Positions 9,506 to 19,183 are shown, counted from the stretch's first letter. The stretch is DNA of 35,983 nt from Burkholderiaceae bacterium (GCA_019428955.1 JAHYJF010000003.1:1-35983), one strand, 5' to 3'. Numbers and translations: made by a program. Notes: generated by a model from the letters alone, not told the origin.

Positions 9506-11625
9506 TTCCGCCGGCGACGGGCCTCCTTGGGGTCCTCCGCGGCGGCGGCGGCCCGTAGCCCTGCAGCCCGGTCGACCGGCACCGCGACGCTCACCGGGGT
9601 GCCGACTGGCGGATGGAGTTCGGGCGGAAAGACCGCCAGTTTCTGCACGCCAGCCAGCTTGGCGCCACGGTCCGGTTCGAGGCCGCGGCGGTTGGTGCCG
9701 CCGGGCGGGCGCAGAGCCACCCCATCTATGATCTCGAGGTCGAACCACCAGCGCTTGACCCCGTTGATCGCGCCGGCGCCGATCTCGTCATCGTGGGCGA
9801 TCAGCCACGGGTGCTGCTCGGGGTGATCGATCGCCAGCCAGAGCAGGCGCCGTGATTCCTCGAGGTCCTCGCGGTTGTAGGGGCAGGTCTTCATGCACCG
9901 GCCGCAGGCCGAGCCGCGCAGGTTGGTCAGGCGGTACTTGGCACAGCGCTCGACGTCCGGCTTCCAGATCTCGTAACCGTTGTACATCCGCTTGGGACCG
10001 AACGAAATCGCGTTGCAGGGACACTCGCGGGCGCACTTGCGGCACAGTTCACAGAAGCTCTGCAAGCCGAAGTCGATCGGCCGGTCGGCAGTGAGTGGCA
10101 GGTCGGTGGTGACCAGCACCGATTTGGAGCGCGGCCCGATGAACGGATTGAGCACCAACTCGCCGATGCGCGGCAACTCTCCCAGCCCGGCCATCAGCAC
10201 CGCCGGGAGATGGAGCACTTCGGAGTGGGCGCTGGTATGGGAGCGGGCGCTCACGCCCAGGCGCTGCAAATGGGCGGCGATCACCCCGGCGACCAAGGCA
10301 CCGCGCAGGTAGGCCCGCATCGACTGGGCGCCAGAAATCCAGTCGTCGCCCGAAGCGCCCTCCATGGTCTCGAAGCCCTGGTCGAGCAGGATCACCAGCG
10401 CGAAGCGGTGGTAGGCCGCGATCGGCGCGCCGGTTTCATCGTGCGAGTAATACATCCAGGGCTCGGCGCGACAGACGCCGACCAGGTCGGCGCCCAGGAA
10501 GTAGGCCAGGGCCTTGAGCGCAGCGGCATTGCGCTCCGGGTCGTCCAGCTTGGGATCGAAGGTGGCGGGCGGTGCCGGCCCCCGGCCGCCCTGCAAAGGC
10601 ACCATGGCCCTGATCGGTGGGGTCATCGCCAACGCCAACGGGTGCTTGGTGGCGAACCGGCCCCGCTCAGCCTGGGCTTTGGGGCCGAGGTCCCCCGCGA
10701 GCCCGCGGGTAAAGAAGTCGGAGCGCTTGGTTACGCGTTGGATCTCGTCGCGCAGCACCAGCGTGGTCGGCTCGTCGACCCGGCGGATGCGCTCCATCGG
10801 GTAGCGCCCGAGGTGCAGCGCCCGGCTCGCCAGTTCCTCGTCCCACCACGACGGCCTGGTTCCGCCAGCGCCGTCGCGGGCTGCCTGGTCGGGAAAATCG
10901 GGCGTTGCGTCGGCCGCTAGCGGCAGGTCGCAGGCCATCGCGTAGTCGGTGGTGACCACCGCTATCCTGAAGCCGCGGCGCACCATCGGCGCCCGCAATT
11001 GCCCACCGTCGGCACTGGCGCGCGCCACGCCGGCACGCTGCGCGAGCCGTTCGATCATCAGGTTCTGGTCGAGCGCCACGTGACCGCGCGCGGCGTAGCC
11101 CAGCGCGCGCAGGTAGCCCGCCAGCACCACCGCGGTCTCGGCGCAGCGCAGGTCGGTCCAGGCCGCATTGCTGCCGGCGATCCACGACCAACCCGGAGCC
11201 CCCGGGGCGGGCTCGGGACCGAACTCGACCAGGAAGACCAGCGCATGGGTGGCCGCGCTGGCCGGCGCTGTGGTCCAGTCCGAAGGCTCGAGCTCACAGA
11301 CCCCGGCGCTGGTCGCATCCAGGAAGTAGGCGCTCGCTTTCAGGTTGTTGGCCCGCGCCTCGAGGTCGGCCGGCACCTGCCCCGGCTGCGGCGCTGCGAC
11401 GCCATCCAGCAGGGACAGGAACAGCTCGCGATAGGGCGGAAAGACCGCCGCAATCGCTGCGTCACCGGGCGCCGCAGCGTCGCCCGGCTGGCTGGCGGCG
11501 AGGATCGGCGCAGCCCGCTCGCGTGCCAGCCGCTCGGTGGGCAGCGGCCCGAGATGGAAGGGACGCTCGCTGTTAGAATGCCGTCGCGGCACCGGGCTGG
11601 TTCCTGCAGTTATGGACTCGGTCAA
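9502..11625 (-). CDS. Reductive dehalogenase-like cobalamin/[4Fe-4S] protein
   Basis: A 707-residue protein of the reductive dehalogenase (RdhA) family. The catalytic module spans about 365-515 (cobalamin domain), followed by a ferredoxin-like domain with [12 protein letters not shown] (Cys 525, 528, 531, 535) and a second cluster made of distal Cys 561 plus CGRCMKTCP (574, 577, 581). The segment [14 protein letters not shown] between the clusters is typical of RdhA. Residues about 93-237 repeat the cobalamin module in degenerate form without Cys motifs. There is no Tat signal, so it should be cytoplasmic, and no RdhB anchor gene adjoins. This matches the layout recalled for catabolic, oxygen-tolerant NpRdhA, but without a fused reductase. 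The frame opens at a TTG (11625); a GTG at 11592 has AGGA 9 nt upstream and may be the true start. A QueG-like role is less likely given the length. Confidence 0.8.
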
Positions 11626-11671
11626 ACCTGACCAAATGGTTAGTACTGGTTCGAATTGCTAAAATGATTAC
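11620..11671. promoter_or_regulatory. Divergent control region of dehalogenase-like gene and response regulator
   Basis: The short gap holds an inverted repeat GGTCA-AACC-TGACC (11620-11633), next to ACCA-AA-TGGT (11631-11640) and a spaced repeat TGGTT...TGGTT. These sit where the promoters of both genes must lie, and the TTG start of the dehalogenase-like gene falls inside the first repeat. The response regulator ATG has no recognisable ribosome site. Confidence 0.4.
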
Positions 11672-12358
11672 ATGCGCGTAGCAATAATAGACGACCATCC
11701 GATCGTACTGAAGGCCGTTTCTGACACGGTGTCCTACATTGATCGCGACTGCATCGTCGAGTCGTTCGGTGATCTCGAGTCGTTCCTGGCGGCCCGCGAG
11801 GCCGCGCCCGACCCCAACATGGTGCTGCTCGACCTGATCCTGCCGGGCTACGAAGGCGTCGAATCGGTCCTGCGCTGTCGCGAGTCCTGCCCCGACGTGC
11901 CGATCGTGGTCTTCTCGGGGATTACCGAACCGTCGACCGTGATGGCCGCGCTCGATGCCGGCGCCATGAGCGTGATCGCGAAGACCGCGTCCAGCAGTGA
12001 CCTGATCCGGGCGATCAGCATTGTCCTCGGTGGTGGCTACTATGTGCCGGAGGAGGCTTTGGGCGGTAGCGAGCTTGGCCCCGATTCGGCCAACGGCGCC
12101 GTCCACAACCTCGGACGAGTTTCCAACCGCAAGGCGATGGAAGGGCTCACCGAACGCCAGCAGCACGTCCTGCGGCTGCTCCTGCGCGGCGCGCCCAACA
12201 AGCGCATCGGGGCCGAATTGCAGCTCTCCGAGAACACCGTCAAATCCCATGTCAGCGCGATTCTGCGCACGCTGGGCGTGCGCAATCGCACCGAGGCGGT
12301 GCTCGCGGCCCACCGCCTGAACCTCAGCCACCAGTTGGGCGTTCCCATCGAGCACTGA
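11672..12358 (+). CDS. NarL/LuxR-family response regulator (orphan)
   Basis: A 228-residue two-domain response regulator. The receiver domain has the acidic pair D7-D8, phospho-acceptor D54 in LLDLILPG, S82 in VFSG and K104 in IAKTAS. The C-terminal LuxR-type helix-turn-helix (about 160-222) contains LTERQQHVLRLLLRG and ENTVKSHVSAILRTLGVRNRTEAV. Phosphorylation by a histidine kinase would promote DNA binding, but no kinase gene is in the window, so it is an orphan here. Being divergent from the reductive-dehalogenase-like gene with only 46 bp between, it is the natural candidate for its regulator. No Shine-Dalgarno sequence precedes the ATG. Confidence 0.92.
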   Translation: MRVAIIDDHPIVLKAVSDTVSYIDRDCIVESFGDLESFLAAREAAPDPNMVLLDLILPGYEGVESVLRCRESCPDVPIVVFSGITEPSTVMAALDAGAMSVIAKTASSSDLIRAISIVLGGGYYVPEEALGGSELGPDSANGAVHNLGRVSNRKAMEGLTERQQHVLRLLLRGAPNKRIGAELQLSENTVKSHVSAILRTLGVRNRTEAVLAAHRLNLSHQLGVPIEH

Positions 12359-12367
12359 GTGGCCATT

Positions 12368-12389
12368 GCGCCGGCGAGCGCGCCGGCGC
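12368..12389. terminator. GC-rich hairpin between convergent genes
   Basis: GCGCCGGC (12368-12375) and GCCGGCGC (12382-12389) form an 8-bp stem with a 6-nt loop just after the response regulator stop. There is no T-tract, so termination efficiency is doubtful. Confidence 0.35.
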
Positions 12390-12403
12390 GGCCTCCAACT
12401 GCC

Positions 12404-13183
12404 TCAGCCGCGCCCGACGAAGGGCATCCTGGTGGCCATGATGGTCATGAACAGCACGTTGGTATCGAGCGGCAGGTTGGCCATCTGCAATACCGCCCGG
12501 CCGACCAGGGTGACATCGATCTGGGGCTCGGGACGAACGCTACCGTCGGGCTGGGCGACCCCCTGCTTCATGCGCTCGGTCATCTCGGTGGCGGCATTGC
12601 CGATGTCGATCTGTCCGCAGGCGATATCAAAATTGCGCCCGTCGAGCGCCGCCGAGCGGGTCAGACCGGTCACGCCGTGCTTGGTCGCCGTGTAGGGCGC
12701 GGAGTTGGGCCGCGGCGCGTGCGCCGAGATCGACCCGTTGTTGATTATCCGTCCACCGCGCGGGACTTGTTTCTTCATCAGACGGAACGCTTCCTGGGTG
12801 CAGAGAAAGGTCCCGGTCAGGTTGGCCGCGACCACTGCCTGCCACTGCTCGAAACTGAGTTCCTCGAGGGGTACCGCCGGGGCCCCCCTGCCGGCATTGT
12901 TGAATAGCACGTCGAGGCGGCCGAACACTTCTTCGGTGCGCGCGAACAGTGCTCGCACCGAGGTTGGGTCGCCCACGTCGGTGGCGACCGCCAGAGTCCG
13001 GTCGGCCGGCAAGCCAGCATCGGCAATGACCCGCTCGAGCGCCTCGCGACGGCGCCCCGCCAGAACCACCCGGAAACCATCGCCGAGCAGGGCCAGCGTT
13101 GCCGCCCGCCCAATGCCGGTGCCGGCGCCGGTCACCAATGCCACCCGATCAGTGCTCGCCCCGGTCCCTTCGTGCTCGCTCAT
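12404..13183 (-). CDS. SDR family NAD(P)-dependent oxidoreductase
   Basis: A 259-residue classical short-chain dehydrogenase/reductase. The cofactor motif TGAGTGIG is at 18-25, NNAG at 95-98, and the catalytic residues are Ser in NGSIS (about 151), Tyr164 and Lys168 in YTATK. The Arg-rich segment AGRRREAL after beta-2 suggests NADP(H) preference. GGAGGT 7 nt upstream supports the ATG at 13183. It is divergent from glutathione reductase and convergent with the response regulator. The substrate cannot be assigned. Confidence 0.9.
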   Translation of the reverse strand: MSEHEGTGASTDRVALVTGAGTGIGRAATLALLGDGFRVVLAGRRREALERVIADAGLPADRTLAVATDVGDPTSVRALFARTEEVFGRLDVLFNNAGRGAPAVPLEELSFEQWQAVVAANLTGTFLCTQEAFRLMKKQVPRGGRIINNGSISAHAPRPNSAPYTATKHGVTGLTRSAALDGRNFDIACGQIDIGNAATEMTERMKQGVAQPDGSVRPEPQIDVTLVGRAVLQMANLPLDTNVLFMTIMATRMPFVGRG

Positions 13184-13299
13184 GTCGTCTACCTCCGCGC
13201 TGGCAGCGGCGCCGACCCATGCGCCTTTGCCCAGATGTCACAATACCGATTTTGGATGGTAGCGCAAAGCTTGCGGTGCCGAATCGCGCGGAGCAGAAG

Positions 13300-14652
13300 A
13301 TGACTGAATACGACTATGACCTGTTCACGATCGGTGCCGGCTCCGGCGGGGTGCGCGCGAGCCGCTTCGCCGCCCAGCTCGGCGCCCGCGTGGCGGTGGC
13401 CGAGGACCGTGACCTGGGCGGTACCTGCGTCAATGTCGGCTGTGTCCCCAAGAAACTGCTTTCCTACGCTGCCCACTACCACGGTGACTTCGAGGATGCC
13501 GCGGGCTTCGGCTGGAGCGTGCCGCCGGCCGAGTTCGACTGGCCGACGCTGATCGCCAACAAGGACCGCGAGATCGCCCGGCTCAACGGGGTCTACGAAG
13601 AGATCCTCGGCGATGCCGGCGTGACGCTGCTGCGCGGTCGCGCCACCGTGCTCGACGCCCACACCGTGGCAATCGGCGATCAGCAGATCAGCGCCCGGCA
13701 CATCCTGGTGGCCACCGGCGGTCGACCGACCAAACCCGATTTGCCGGGAATCGAACACGCGATCACTTCCGACGAGGCCTTTCATCTCGCCGCCCTGCCC
13801 CGGCGCGTGCTGATCTACGGCGGTGGCTATATCGCCGTCGAGTTCGCATCGATCTTTGCCGGGCTCGGCGTGGAGGTAACGCTGGTCTACCGGGGCGCGC
13901 AGATCCTGCGCGGCTTCGACAGCGACCTGGGCGCGACCCTGGCCGCCGAAATGGTCAGGAATGGAGTGGCGATCCGGCTGCAGACGCAATTGCAGGGGAT
14001 CGTGCGCGACGCCGCGGGCCTGACGGTCAGTCTTGACGACGGCACCGAGCTCACCGTCGACAGCGTGCTCGCGGCCACCGGCCGCTCGCCCAATACCGTC
14101 GGGCTCGGGCTGGAAGCCGCCGGGGTCGGGCTGGACCAACGCGGCGCCGTTCGCGTCGCCGCCGACTACCGCAGCAATATCCCGTCGATCCTCGCGATCG
14201 GCGACGTCATCGACCGGGTACAACTGACCCCGGTGGCGCTGGCCGAGGGCGTGTATGTCGCCGAGCTGCTGTTTGGCGCTGGCCGAGCGCCCATCAACTA
14301 CGAGAACATCGCCACCGCGGTGTTCAGCCACCCCAACGTCGGCACGGTGGGGCTGAGCGAAGCGCAGGCGCTCGCGCGCGGCGCGGTGCGGATCTTCCGT
14401 TCACGCTTCCGCGCGCTGCGCCACACGCTTTCCGGACGCGACGAACAGACCTTGATGAAAATCGTCGTCGATGCCGCCAGCGACCGCGTGCTCGGCGTCC
14501 ACATGGTGGGACCGGACGCGGGCGAGATCATCCAGGGGTTTGCCGTGGCCTTGCAGTGCGGCGCGACCAAGGCACAGTTCGACGCCACGATCGGGATTCA
14601 CCCCACCTCGGCGGAGGAATTCGTAACCATGAGAACGCCGGTCACGCCCTGA
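13300..14652 (+). CDS. gor: Glutathione-disulfide reductase
   Basis: A 450-residue FAD/NADPH flavoprotein, the same length as E. coli Gor, which reduces glutathione disulfide in the cytoplasm. It has the FAD-binding GAGSGGVRA, the redox-active disulfide CVNVGC (C43, C48), a second Rossmann motif [10 protein letters not shown], and Arg residues in [12 protein letters not shown] that fit NADPH specificity. The active-site base is in [10 protein letters not shown] (H434), contributed by the dimer partner. The start at 13300 gives the usual N-terminus; the open frame extends upstream without family similarity. Together with gshB and the GST fusion in this window it shows a glutathione-based thiol system. 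Confidence 0.92.
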   Translation: MTEYDYDLFTIGAGSGGVRASRFAAQLGARVAVAEDRDLGGTCVNVGCVPKKLLSYAAHYHGDFEDAAGFGWSVPPAEFDWPTLIANKDREIARLNGVYEEILGDAGVTLLRGRATVLDAHTVAIGDQQISARHILVATGGRPTKPDLPGIEHAITSDEAFHLAALPRRVLIYGGGYIAVEFASIFAGLGVEVTLVYRGAQILRGFDSDLGATLAAEMVRNGVAIRLQTQLQGIVRDAAGLTVSLDDGTELTVDSVLAATGRSPNTVGLGLEAAGVGLDQRGAVRVAADYRSNIPSILAIGDVIDRVQLTPVALAEGVYVAELLFGAGRAPINYENIATAVFSHPNVGTVGLSEAQALARGAVRIFRSRFRALRHTLSGRDEQTLMKIVVDAASDRVLGVHMVGPDAGEIIQGFAVALQCGATKAQFDATIGIHPTSAEEFVTMRTPVTP

Positions 14653-14660
14653 GGGCAAGC

Positions 14661-15260
14661 CTAATGGCGCTCGCTGCGCCCGGGTAGAGTGCGCAGCCGC
14701 TCATGGAAGCTGAAGGCCGCCTCGATCATCGCCTCGATCAGTTCCTGGCGGTGTTCCGGGGCGACCGCGGCGCTCACCTCACCGGTCTCGAAATCGATTT
14801 CCTCGGCCAGAGTTTCGAACGGCTCGAACAGCGCGCCGGTATCCTCGGCCTCTTCCAACTGGTCCCAGACCTCGGGGTGCACCGTTATGCCGCGCAGGAA
14901 CCCGACCGCCCAGAGGTTGCCCTGCGGGGTGCCGTCGTCGTCGTGCATCAGGATCGGCGCAAAGCCCTCGCCAGCCGACAGCGCTTCGGCGACCGACATC
15001 AGGTGGCGCTCGAGCAATTCCTTGAACTCGCGACCTTCGTCCTCGGAGCTGAAAACCGGCTCCTCGTCATCGTCGAGGCCGAGAATCTCGGGCAGCAACT
15101 CCTCGACATCGATGTCATCAGGGGTGCAGGCGACGGCCGCCATGAAGCCGTCGAGCTCCTCCAGGAGCATGGCGGTATCGGGGCTGAGGGCATCGAGGAA
15201 ACCGTCGACGCGATTGAGATCGTCGTCGCCGAGCGGCTGGGCGGAGCTGGTGGTATTCAT
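14661..15260 (-). CDS. UPF0149 / YecA-YgfB family protein
   Basis: A very acidic 199-residue protein of the UPF0149 (YgfB/YecA) family, whose function is poorly defined. It shows the family pattern: a helical lead with LDGFMAAVACTPDDI, WLPEIL-like LLPEILGL, WAVGFLRGI and a C-terminal helical bundle. The C-terminal SEC-C zinc motif found in some YecA proteins is absent. The ATG at 15260 has no ribosome site; instead a TATAAT lies 6 nt upstream, implying a leaderless transcript. The gene is convergent with gor, with 8 bp between stops. Confidence 0.8.
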   Translation of the reverse strand: MNTTSSAQPLGDDDLNRVDGFLDALSPDTAMLLEELDGFMAAVACTPDDIDVEELLPEILGLDDDEEPVFSSEDEGREFKELLERHLMSVAEALSAGEGFAPILMHDDDGTPQGNLWAVGFLRGITVHPEVWDQLEEAEDTGALFEPFETLAEEIDFETGEVSAAVAPEHRQELIEAMIEAAFSFHERLRTLPGRSERH

Positions 15261-15266
15261 CGGGCA

Positions 15267-15295
15267 ATTATAGTCGGCTTCAAAGCGCCAACCAA
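15267..15295 (-). promoter_or_regulatory. Promoter of the UPF0149 gene, probably leaderless
   Basis: On the minus strand TTGGTT (15295-15290), a 17-bp spacer and a perfect TATAAT (15272-15267) precede the start codon at 15260 by only 6 nt. Transcription from this promoter would begin at or beside the A of the ATG. Confidence 0.55.
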
Positions 15296-15404
15296 TGCCT
15301 GAACGAGCACCTCGAGGGGGCTGCGCCGGGGCGCTTCCCAAGTTATCATCTGCCGTGATCGCACCAACCAGGTGGCACGCGGCACGCCGGGAGGAAGAGC
15401 GCAT

Positions 15405-16018
15405 ATGACCGAACCGAAAGGCCTCGAGCGCCTGCTCGAAAACAACCGCGGCTGGGTTGTCGAGCGCCTTAGTCATGATCCGCGATTCTTCTCGCGCCTT
15501 TCGGGCCAGCAGGCGCCGGAATTCCTGTGGATCGGGTGCTCCGACTCGCGGGTGCCGGCCAACCAGATCACCGGGCTCGATCCCGGCGAGGTATTCGTGC
15601 ACCGCAACGTCGCCAACGTGGTGGCCCATCCGACCTCAACCTGCTCTCGGTGCTCCAGTTCGGGATCGACGTACTGCGCATCCGGCACATCATCGTCTGC
15701 GGCCACTACGGCTGCGCCGGAATCCATGCCGCGATCACCGGCACCAGGGTCGGGCTGGCCGGCAACTGGCTGCGCCACGTTGCCGATATCGCCGAACGCC
15801 ATGAGGATGAACTCGCCGCGCTCCCGCTAGCCGAACGACTCCGGCTGATGTGCCGGCTCAACGTCGCGGAGCAGGTGCGCAACGTGGTCCGCAGCTCGGT
15901 GGTGGGCGACGCCTGGGCCCGCGGCCAGTCGCTGAGCGTGAACGGCCTGGTCTACGATCTGCACGACGGCATCCTCCACGACCTCGGCATCACGGTGAGC
16001 GGGCCGGTCGCGAGGTAG
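15405..16018 (+). pseudogene. can: Beta-class carbonic anhydrase, frameshifted
   Basis: Two overlapping frames together encode a complete beta-carbonic anhydrase of about 204 residues, which interconverts CO2 and bicarbonate. The first part (from ATG 15405, ribosome site GAGGAAGAG) contains WIGCSDSRVPANQ, with the zinc Cys and the Asp-Arg dyad, through HRNVANVVAH. The second part, in the -1 frame, continues DLNLLSVLQFG...CGHYGCAG with the zinc His and Cys, to a stop at 16018. Reading T15629 twice restores HSDLN exactly, so one T appears to be missing after 15629. No slippery heptamer is present, so programmed frameshifting is unlikely; a real mutation or a sequencing error fits. Confidence 0.88.
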
Positions 16019-16064
16019 CCGGGCGCCGCGCCTCGTGCCACTCGCTGGGACTCGCGGCGGCGCG

Positions 16065-18215
16065 TCACCACATCCCGCGCATCGTCGCGGCGACGTCGAG
16101 CGGGGCGCCGGCCGGCGCCCCCAGCTCCCGGTCAGGATCGGTGACGGCCGGTGCGACGGTCTCGAAACAGCCCAGCACTGCCGGGGTGAGGAAGCGGCTG
16201 CGGGCGCCGTGCACGTAGGCGCCCCCCAGGCGCGGCTGGTGGGTGACGTAGTAGCGCAGCGGCTCGATCAGGTGGAGCCGGTCGCGCGCCCGGGTGATCG
16301 CCACGTAGAGCAGGCGGCGCTCCTCCTCGATCGCCGCGGCGTTCCCCGCGGTAAACTCGTTGGGAAAATTGCCGTCGGCGACGTTGAGCACGTAGACCGA
16401 GTCCCACTCCTGCCCCTTGGCCGAGTGCACCGTCGAGAGAATCAGGTAGTCCTCGTCGCGCAGCGGATCGCCGGCGAGATCTCCGCTCGCCTGGGGCGGA
16501 TCCAGCGTCAGCTCGGTGAGGAAACGCTCGCGGCAGGCGAACTCTCCCGAGATGTTGGCCAGCATGTCGAGGTCCGCGGCGCGCACCCCGGCGTCGTCAT
16601 AGCACCGCTCGAGCAGCGGCTGGTACCAGCGCCGGACTTGTGCGACCTGTCCCGGCCAGGGCGTGGCCGGATCGACCAGAACCGTCATCAATCGCGCGAA
16701 ACCCTGCCACTGCTCGCCGTCGGTGGCCGGCGCCGCGAAGCTCGCCAGGGCCGCAAACGTTGCCCTGGGGCGCGGCTCGGCCGCAGCATCCAGCGACGGA
16801 GCGGGCGCGGCAGCAGCGAGATGCTCGAGGCAGCGCTGCGCGCTCCTGGGGCCAACGCCGGCCATCAGCTGCAGGGCACGAAATGCCGCGATGCCGTTCC
16901 TGGGGTTGTCGGCCCAGCGCAGCACGGCGAGCAGATCCTTGACATGGGCGCTCTCGAGAAATTTCAGCCCGCCGTATTTGACGAAGGGAATGTTGGAGCG
17001 CAGCAATTCGACTTCGAGCACGTCGCTGTGGTGGCTACTGCGAAACAGCACCGCCTGGCGGCGCAGCGCGGTCCCGGCCTCGCGCGCCTCGAGCACTTCG
17101 CGGATCACATACTCGGCCTGGGCCCGGTCGTCGAGCACCGTGGCCAGCCGCGGCGACACACCCTTGCCCAGAACCCGCGCGGCGCGCAAAGTCTTGGGGT
17201 ATTGTCGTGAGCCTTCGGCGATCAGCGCGTTGGCGGCATCGAGCACGGCCTGCACCGAGCGGTAGTTCTCCTCAAGGGTCACGCGCCGCGCGGGCGGTGC
17301 GAAGTTCTCCGGGAATGCCAGGATATTGCCGACGTCGGCGGCGCGAAAGCGATAGATCGACTGGGCGTCATCGCCGACCACCGTGACGCCGGCGCCATCG
17401 GGCTTGATCGCCAGCAGGATGCTGGCCTGCAACGCGTTGGTGTCCTGGTACTCGTCGACCAGCACGTGATCGAAACGCGCGCCAATCTCACGGGCCACCG
17501 CCTGGTCCTGCACCCCCGCATGCCACCACAGCAGCAGGTCGTCGTAATCGAGCACGCCGTGCACTTGCTTGCGCTCGACGTAGCCGCGAAACAGCTGCTG
17601 CAGCTGGGCGAGCCACTGGCGGCACCAGGGGTAGTGCTCGTCGAGCACCTGCTCGAGCGGCCAGCCGGTGTTGACCCGGTAGGAATAGATTGCCAGGCAG
17701 GCGTCCTTGCGCGGGAAACGCCGCCGCTCGGAGGAGAAGCCGCAGTCGTGGCGGACCACATCGAGCAGATCGGCGGAATCGCCCCGGTCGAGAATCCCGA
17801 AACCGGGATCGAGTCCGAGGCGCGCGGCGTAATGGCGCAGGAGGCGCGCCCCGATGGCGTGAAAGGTTCCGGCCCAGCGCAGGCGAACCGTGGCGGCGTG
17901 GTTGCCACCGTGGCGCTCAGTCAGCGCCTGGAACACCAGCCGCTCGGCGCGCCTGATCATTTCCTGAGCCGCCCGCCGACTGAAGGTGAGCAGCAGGATC
18001 CGGTCGGGGTCGACTCCCGCCATCACCAGGTGCGCCACCCGGTGTGCCAGCGTCGCGGTCTTGCCGGTTCCGGCGCCCGCGATCACCAGCAGCGGACCGG
18101 CCGCGAAATTGCCCTGGTCATCGACCTCGCCCCAAGTGGCGGCGAGTCGCTGCTGCGGGTTCAGCCGTTCAAGCCAAAGCGGCGTTGTGGCTGGTGATTG
18201 CTTGACTCCTGGCAT
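16065..18215 (-). CDS. UvrD/Rep-type superfamily 1 DNA helicase
   Basis: A 716-residue SF1A 3'-5' DNA helicase. Motif I AGAGTGKT is at 46-53; further on are DEYQDTN (II), GDDAQSIYRFR (III), LEENYRS (IV), TVHSAKGQEWDSVYV (V) and VAITRARDRL (VI). It starts with the Q-motif LNPQQRLAA. Such helicases unwind DNA in mismatch and nucleotide excision repair or restart replication. The C-terminal tail after motif VI is short and lacks the Tudor-like end of E. coli UvrD, so this may be a paralogue rather than the housekeeping UvrD. A LexA-like box lies 22 bp upstream. It is convergent with the carbonic anhydrase gene. Confidence 0.9.
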   Translation of the reverse strand: MPGVKQSPATTPLWLERLNPQQRLAATWGEVDDQGNFAAGPLLVIAGAGTGKTATLAHRVAHLVMAGVDPDRILLLTFSRRAAQEMIRRAERLVFQALTERHGGNHAATVRLRWAGTFHAIGARLLRHYAARLGLDPGFGILDRGDSADLLDVVRHDCGFSSERRRFPRKDACLAIYSYRVNTGWPLEQVLDEHYPWCRQWLAQLQQLFRGYVERKQVHGVLDYDDLLLWWHAGVQDQAVAREIGARFDHVLVDEYQDTNALQASILLAIKPDGAGVTVVGDDAQSIYRFRAADVGNILAFPENFAPPARRVTLEENYRSVQAVLDAANALIAEGSRQYPKTLRAARVLGKGVSPRLATVLDDRAQAEYVIREVLEAREAGTALRRQAVLFRSSHHSDVLEVELLRSNIPFVKYGGLKFLESAHVKDLLAVLRWADNPRNGIAAFRALQLMAGVGPRSAQRCLEHLAAAAPAPSLDAAAEPRPRATFAALASFAAPATDGEQWQGFARLMTVLVDPATPWPGQVAQVRRWYQPLLERCYDDAGVRAADLDMLANISGEFACRERFLTELTLDPPQASGDLAGDPLRDEDYLILSTVHSAKGQEWDSVYVLNVADGNFPNEFTAGNAAAIEEERRLLYVAITRARDRLHLIEPLRYYVTHQPRLGGAYVHGARSRFLTPAVLGCFETVAPAVTDPDRELGAPAGAPLDVAATMRGMW

Positions 18216-18236
18216 GGATGCAGTCTAGCCCAAAGA

Positions 18237-18252
18237 CTGTATATACATCCAG
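18237..18252. promoter_or_regulatory. LexA-like SOS box
   Basis: CTGTATATACATCCAG matches 14 of 16 positions of the CTGTATATATATACAG consensus used by LexA of beta- and gammaproteobacteria, including the essential CTG-N10-CAG. It lies 22 bp upstream of the UvrD/Rep-type helicase start on the minus strand, and uvrD is a known SOS gene in E. coli. It is also 10 bp upstream of the divergent promoter of the stress-protein gene. Confidence 0.6.
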
Positions 18253-18261
18253 ACCAAAGGG

Positions 18262-18290
18262 TCGGCAAAGCCTCCCAGATCGGTCATAAT
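18262..18290 (+). promoter_or_regulatory. Sigma70-type promoter of the universal stress protein gene
   Basis: TCGGCA (18262-18267, 4 of 6 to TTGACA), a 17-bp spacer and CATAAT (18285-18290, 5 of 6 to TATAAT) lie 33 bp before the start codon. Confidence 0.5.
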
Positions 18291-18322
18291 GGACTATCTG
18301 CAATCGGAATCAGGGAGGAGCC

Positions 18323-19183
18323 ATGGCCACATTCAAGAAGGTCCTCGCGCTGGTCAACGATAGCGAGCGCTCCCGCGCCACTCTCGGGTTAGCCGCCCGG
18401 GTCGCGCGCGATCATGACGCCGGCCTGACCGCGCTCTACTGCGTGGAACAATCGCGCCACGCGCCCTACCTCGATCGCTCGATGACCAACACCTTGGTGG
18501 CCTTCGAGCGGCGCCGCGTGAACGCCGAGGAGTTGGTTGCCGATGTCGCGGAATCCGCGGGCACCACTATCAAATTCATCGCCGACGACGGTGATCCGGC
18601 GACCATCGCAGTGCGCGCCGGGCGCCTTCACGACCTGGTGGTGATCGGGCAATGGAACGCCGAGGATTCCGGATCGACGCCGGCCGACCTGTCCTACCGC
18701 CTGCTCATGGGAGCGGGCCGGCCAGTGCTTTTCGTGCCCCATTCGGGAGATTTCCAGGAATGTGGAATCAGGGTGCTGATCTCCTGGAACGCGAATCGGG
18801 AAAGCGCCCGCGCCGTCAGCGACGCACTGCCGATACTGTCACGGGCCAGCTTTGTCGAAGCGATCCAGTTCTCGAGTAATGGTGCCGGCGCCGGCGACGA
18901 CGAGCGCCTCGGAGGCCTGAGCGCCTACCTCGCCGCCCACGGAATCAACGCGGAAACCACCCGCCAGGTGCCGTCCAACCCGTCGATCAGCGAACGCATC
19001 CTGTCTCCCACCAACGTCGACGCGTCTTTCGCCGAGATGCTGCTGTCGCACGCCGCCGATCTCGGCGCCGACCTGGTGGTGATGGGGGGCTACGGGCACT
19101 CCCGTGGCTTCGAGCTGATCCTGGGCGGGATGACCCGCACTTTCCTGGCGTCGATGCCGATACCGGTGCTGATGTCCCACTAG
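18323..19183 (+). CDS. Tandem-domain universal stress protein
   Basis: A 286-residue protein made of two UspA domains in tandem (about 1-145 and 150-286), as in E. coli UspE-type proteins. The first begins KKVLALVNDSERSRATLGLA; its nucleotide loop is degenerate. The second ends with VVMGGYGHSRGFELILGGMTRTFL, which has the G-x2-G-x9-G-T ATP-binding pattern, then IPVLMSH. Such cytoplasmic proteins support survival under starvation or respiratory stress. GGGAGGAG precedes the ATG at 18323. It shares the intergenic region with the helicase gene. Confidence 0.9.
   Translation: MATFKKVLALVNDSERSRATLGLAARVARDHDAGLTALYCVEQSRHAPYLDRSMTNTLVAFERRRVNAEELVADVAESAGTTIKFIADDGDPATIAVRAGRLHDLVVIGQWNAEDSGSTPADLSYRLLMGAGRPVLFVPHSGDFQECGIRVLISWNANRESARAVSDALPILSRASFVEAIQFSSNGAGAGDDERLGGLSAYLAAHGINAETTRQVPSNPSISERILSPTNVDASFAEMLLSHAADLGADLVVMGGYGHSRGFELILGGMTRTFLASMPIPVLMSH

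Noticed and set aside
15618-15635. Programmed -1 frameshifting in the carbonic anhydrase
   Set aside because: No X-XXY-YYZ slippery heptamer and no evident stimulatory structure at the shift site.
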